Part shown: positions 48,996-52,704 of the stretch, piece by piece
How positions within the stretch are numbered: position 1 is the first letter of the stretch
Layout: each line of letters opens with the position of its first letter
Assembly: GCA_000934455.1 (NCBI GenBank)
Contig: KN882203.1
Location: 525,033 to 577,736, forward strand
DNA from: Apostichopus parvimensis
Lineage: Eukaryota; Echinodermata; Holothuroidea; Aspidochirotida; Stichopodidae
Reading direction: 5' to 3'
Length of the DNA: 52,704 nt
Made by a program: the position numbers and the translations under genes
Notes under the pieces: generated by a model
What the model was told of the DNA's origin: nothing
Database searches by the model: none
Seen by the model: only the letters and a program-made list of their open reading frames with translations

Positions 48996-51880
48996 AAAAA
49001 TTGATATGTGAGATGGCGCTGATCAATAGCGACGTGACTACTGGAGCTCTCCTGTTTTTATTGTTGTTTTACGTCCTTTCACCGTCTGTTTCATCTGTAT
49101 TCGTGCAATATACCCGGGAGGAATTGTTGCAGATCCGGAGGGAGTTCATTTCGGAATCGAACGTTCTTAACACCAGTAACAATGATTTTATGTTGGACCC
49201 GCCAATCGGCACATGTAGGAACCAGCCTAACCCTAAGCGCAAACGGGGTAGTAGGGGAGGTAAACTCGTTAGGCTTCGCCGTAAACATAGCAACACACCA
49301 GTGCCAAGTATCATCCTAGCCAACGTACAGAGTCTCCGCAACAAAATATGTGAGTTATTTTCTCGAATTGCAAACTTTCGAGACTACAGTGACTGTAATG
49401 TGTTTTGCCTTACGGAAACATGGCTGACACCAGATCACCCTGATTCTTTGTTTCAACCACCGGGGTTTACGCTTTACCGCCATGATCGTGACCGTGAAAT
49501 TACGGGAAAGTCTCAGGGAGGTGGGGTGTGCTTCCTGATCAACAACAATTGGTGTACAAACGTGAAGGTAGTTTCCCAAGGATCCACCCCAGACTTGGAA
49601 CACATTACTATTAAATGTAGGCCGTTTTATTTGCCACGGGAATTTTCATCCGTAACATTGACAGCCGTGTACATACACCCCCGTGCAGACACGACCATAG
49701 CCGTGGACAGTCTACGTGACATTATCGCCCATTGTGAGAACTCAGATCCTAATACCCTGTCCATTGTTGCAGGTGATTTCAACCAAGCTAATCTGAGAAT
49801 TGTCATGCCCGAGTTCATTCAATGCGTGTCTTCTCCCACTCGTGGTAATAGAGCCTTGGATCACTGCTATTGCAGGGTGAAGAATGCGTACAAGTCCGTC
49901 ACACGAGCTGGTATCGGGAACTCTGATCACGCCACTGTTCTCCTAATCCCTGTTTACAAGCAAAAGCTGAAGAACGAGAAACCCCTCAAAAGAACGATAA
50001 ATGTGTGGTCTCAAAAGGGAAGTGCTGAATTACAGGATTGCTTCGCCACCACAAACTGGGATATCTTTAAAGCGGATAACGACCCGCATGCATTCACAGA
50101 AACCGTTAGTGCATATATAAAATTCTGCAGTGACATTTGTTTACCTTGCAAGACCGTAACACGTTATCCGAACAACAAACCTTGGTGTGACAAAGCCATT
50201 AAATCTAAGATCAAGGCTAAGGATGAAGCTTACCGCAACAAGGTCACCGATCCAGAATGCTACCGCCACGCAAAATCAGACCTGCGGAAGGCCATTAAGA
50301 ACGCTAAAAGAACCCAGAAAGAACGAATATAGCAAAACTTTCAGACTACAAATCCAAGAGCGGCATGGGACAATATAAGGGCAATTACTCATTACCGTGG
50401 GGCAAGGAAAACACCAAACACCGACGACACTTCTTTGCCTGATAAACTGAACGAGTTTTATGCACGTATTGATAAGGAAAATGAACTCCATTCAAGACAA
50501 GCAAATACCGATGGGGCAACGACACCAATTAACATCGATGAACATTCAGTGAGACAGAAATTCCAGCGACTGAATGAACGGAAATCTGCTGGTCCTGACA
50601 GCATTACTCCCCAACTTTTGAAGATATGTGCCGGGCAGCTCGCTGGGGTATATACCAACATCTTCAACTGGTCCCTGAACACGTGTGAAGTGCCCCAGTC
50701 TTTCAAAGAGGCAACGATAGTCCCTGTTCCTAAGAAGAGCGATGCATCATGTCTAAATGACTACCGTCCAGTGGCTCTGACTTCAGTACCGATGAAAGTA
50801 TCCGAAGGTTTCGTGTTAACATTTTAAAAAAATCTCCTACCATCTAACTTCGACCCATACCAATTTGCCTATCGAGCCAACAGGTCTGTTGAGGATGCCA
50901 TTTCGATTTGGATGCATGAAACTCTTATTCACCTGGAAAGGAAATGTTCTTATGCCAGGGTCCTATTCATCGATTATAGTTCCGCTTTCAACACCATCGT
51001 GCCGTCACGGTTACATCTTAAATTACGGGATCACCTTGATTTCCCCGCTGCTAATTGTGACTGGATCCTAGACTTTCTTCTTGGTCGCAAACAATGTGTC
51101 AAAATTGGCAATACCTTCTCAGAATCTACGGGTACCCCCCAGGGATGCGTGCTTTCTCCGATGTTGTACTCTTTGTTTACATATGATTGTATAGCCAGCG
51201 ACCTGAACTCGAGGGTTATCAAGTTCGCAGACGATACCACTGTTACTGGATTAATTACTAATGGGGATGAAAGCGGGTACCGCAATGAAGTGAGTCGATT
51301 AGTGAGCTGGTGCAAGGAAAACAATTTGATTTTGAACATTAGTAAAACAAAGGAATTAATTGTAGACTTCAGACGAACTAAAAACACAATGGGTCCTCTC
51401 ATTATCGATGGAATGGTGGTAGAGCAGGTGAACACATTTAAGTTGTTGGGTACATTTATCATGGACAATTTATCTTGGAACATTAATACTGAAGAAATAC
51501 TGAAAAAGGGACGCCAGAGACTGTTCTTTTTACGTGTTCTTAAATCTTATAGGGTCAGTGCAAATGTTTTGACAAACTTTTATCGTGCAATTATAGAAAG
51601 CATTTTAACTACTAACATTTTAGTCTGGTTTGGTCGTGTAAGTCAGAGTGACCTTCGGAAATTGCAATCAGTAATTAGAAATGCTGAGCGTATTATTGGT
51701 ACGGGCCTTCCATCTCTCCACTCTCTGTACCAGAAGCGAGCACTCAAGAGAGTCGATAATGTACTGAACGAGGACTCACATCCTGCTCATCAGTACTTCC
51801 AGTTATTGCCTCTGGTAAAAGGTTGCGTACATTCAGGGGATCAAAGAGGCTCACAAATAGTCATTATCCTGATCTTGTAA
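48977..51880 (+). pseudogene. LINE ORF2: AP endonuclease and reverse transcriptase, two in-frame stops
   Basis: One reading frame throughout. The N-terminal part has a hydrophobic segment (LLFLLLFYVLSPSVSS) and YTREELLQIR. The AP-endonuclease domain shows LANVQSLRNK, CLTETWL, GGGVCF, VAGDFNQ and the final NSDHATV. The reverse transcriptase has ERKSAGPDSITPQLLK, LNDYRPVALTS, FIDYSSAFNTI, GTPQGCVLSPMLYSLF and the catalytic box KFADDTTV. Stops fall at 50330-50332 (TAG, beside a small possibly compensated shift: the +1 frame reads NEYSK) and 50825-50827 (TAA). Everything else is open, so it is close to active. The clade call (CR1/L2/Rex1 group) comes from motif style only. Confidence 0.88.
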
Positions 51881-52147
51881 AGATATATAATAAATATAAT
51901 GCCCGCTGATTGGTTCTAGTCTTGCCTTCACGTTTTAGCCACTGCTTCTTATTGTGTAATATGCTATATTTTTACCTCTGAATACTCTTTTTATATCATG
52001 AGCAGTATACATAGTACCCTTTTATATCCTTTACCTTGTCATTCGAATTGTTTACATTTTTATTTACTGTCTTAATCGTTTCATTGTTTTCGCTTGAGCT
52101 CCTGTTTTCATCCAATTTCCATTGTTTATACTTTATCTAATGGCTGA

Positions 52148-52179
52148 ATAAATATCTATCTATCTATCTATCTATCTAC
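52148..52179 (+). repeat. TCTA microsatellite (LINE tail)
   Basis: About seven copies of TATC/TCTA follow AATAAA at the 3' end of the LINE, so it probably represents the element's own tail rather than an independent microsatellite. Confidence 0.85.
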
Positions 52180-52200
52180 AAATTTATGAAGGACAAAAGG

Positions 52201-52365
52201 CACCAGAAAAAAATTCCACTTCACGACCGGCCCCGTCCTATTGTGGCTGATCAGGCGAAGGGAGGAATCGAACCCCGGATCTTCGTGTCACAAACCGAAG
52301 ACCGTACCACTCGACCACAGTGATTCTACTGGTGTGTTAAAGCGTATAAATTGGCTTTGAATACC
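52201..52365 (-). mobile_element. tRNA-derived SINE, copy A
   Basis: On the minus strand it carries perfect RNA polymerase III boxes: box A TGGTCGAGTGG (52317-52307) and box B GGTTCGATTCC (52274-52264). The anticodon-arm-like stem is CTTCG/CGAAG. The tail beyond the tRNA part (GGACGGGGCCGGTCGTGAAG) is shared with copy B, so this is a repeat family rather than a tRNA gene. Confidence 0.8.
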
Positions 52366-52541
52366 GTCATCAAGGGCGTATTACACAAGTGTTACGAATG
52401 CACAGAGTGCACCCCTGGCGCTTTGAATCTGACCATTTTACACAGAATAACCACTCTTTATAGGCAAGCCAAGCCGTAAATTAGAATTGAATGTGTAGCA
52501 AGTGGTATGACAGATATATATTAAATCAATAAAGAATAACA

Positions 52542-52704
52542 CACCAGAAAAATTCCACTTCACGACCGGTCCCGTCCTTTTGGGACTCATCAGGCGAAGG
52601 TAGGAATCGAACCCCGGATCTTCGTGTCACGAACCGAAGTCCGTACCACTCGACCACAGTGATTATACTGGTATGTTAAAGCGTATCAATTGGCTTTGAA
52701 TAAC
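52542..52704 (-). mobile_element. tRNA-derived SINE, copy B (runs to window end)
   Basis: Very similar to copy A over its visible length, with box A at 52656-52646 and box B at 52613-52603 intact. It lies in the same orientation, 341 bases further on. Small substitutions distinguish the copies (for example GGTCCCGTCC against GGCCCCGTCC). Confidence 0.78.

Larger units (their letters stand above)
48700..52180 (+). mobile_element. Nearly full-length CR1/L2-type LINE
   Basis: Contains tandem repeats at the 5' side (48700-48995), one long endonuclease-reverse transcriptase frame (about 48977-51880) with two stops, a 3' region and a TATC/TCTA simple-repeat tail (52148-52179). Such short tandem tails are usual for CR1/L2-group LINEs. 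The low number of lesions suggests a recent insertion. No clear target-site duplication was identified by eye. Confidence 0.85.

Noticed and set aside
49069..50706. Minus-strand open frames under the right-hand LINE
   Set aside because: Shadows of the LINE coding frame on the plus strand; no motifs of their own.
52260..52320. A functional tRNA gene
   Set aside because: A and B boxes are perfect, but the acceptor stem does not close, the anticodon loop is too long, and a second copy shares the non-tRNA tail; a SINE explains it.
1..52704. CRISPR arrays, bacterial operons or a prophage
   Set aside because: No regularly spaced repeats, no compact gene strings, and clear spliceosomal introns throughout.

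Overview
This looks like AT-rich, intron-rich nuclear DNA from a marine invertebrate. The coding pieces are split by GT-AG introns, non-LTR retrotransposons and tRNA-derived SINEs are scattered through the window, and there is one assembly gap (28821-29330). The mix of Ig-type receptors with tyrosine-kinase folds, a rhodopsin-type GPCR and L1-, CR1/L2- and jockey-like LINEs fits a deuterostome. An echinoderm such as a sea cucumber is my guess; this is inference only, because nothing in the window names the species.

The main content is a pair of paralogous genes pointing tail to tail. The minus-strand gene (43374 down to 30065) can be followed through about 18 exons: signal peptide plus Ig domain, three more Ig domains, two 30-base stalk exons, a transmembrane exon, juxtamembrane exons, a complete tyrosine-kinase-like domain in eight exons, and a short tail with YEIP and YMPM tyrosine motifs. 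Its kinase fold has lost the catalytic residues (VAVK lysine to Thr, HRDLAARN to HPGLSTKK, DFG to DFC), so it reads as a receptor pseudokinase of about 830-845 residues. The plus-strand gene (13227-18999, perhaps from 12814) has matching exons; two are identical in length (168 and 111 bases), with the same phases. It is even more degenerate, and no Ig exons were found upstream. Neither copy appears on the usual list of long open frames because every exon is short; they were found by reading splice sites and by comparing the two copies.

Left flank (1-12800): a decayed reverse transcriptase fragment (about 2220-2880, minus), an L1/Tx1-type LINE that keeps ORF1 and the start of ORF2 but lacks its 3' part (4525-5904, minus), an intronless GPCR pseudogene (6997-8029, minus), a tRNA-derived SINE (9240-9548, minus), and several small direct repeats.

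Middle (19000-30065): mostly non-coding, with a possible decayed transposase fragment near 24100-24900 and the assembly gap beside a TG microsatellite. A 5'-truncated LINE (39325-40640, plus) lies antisense in the intron between the Ig2 and Ig3 exons of the minus-strand receptor.

Right flank (43400-52704): sequence with few recognisable genes, two unassigned exon-like open segments (47226-47640), a nearly intact CR1/L2-type LINE (about 48700-52180) with only two in-frame stops and a TCTA-repeat tail, and two copies of another tRNA-derived SINE at the end.
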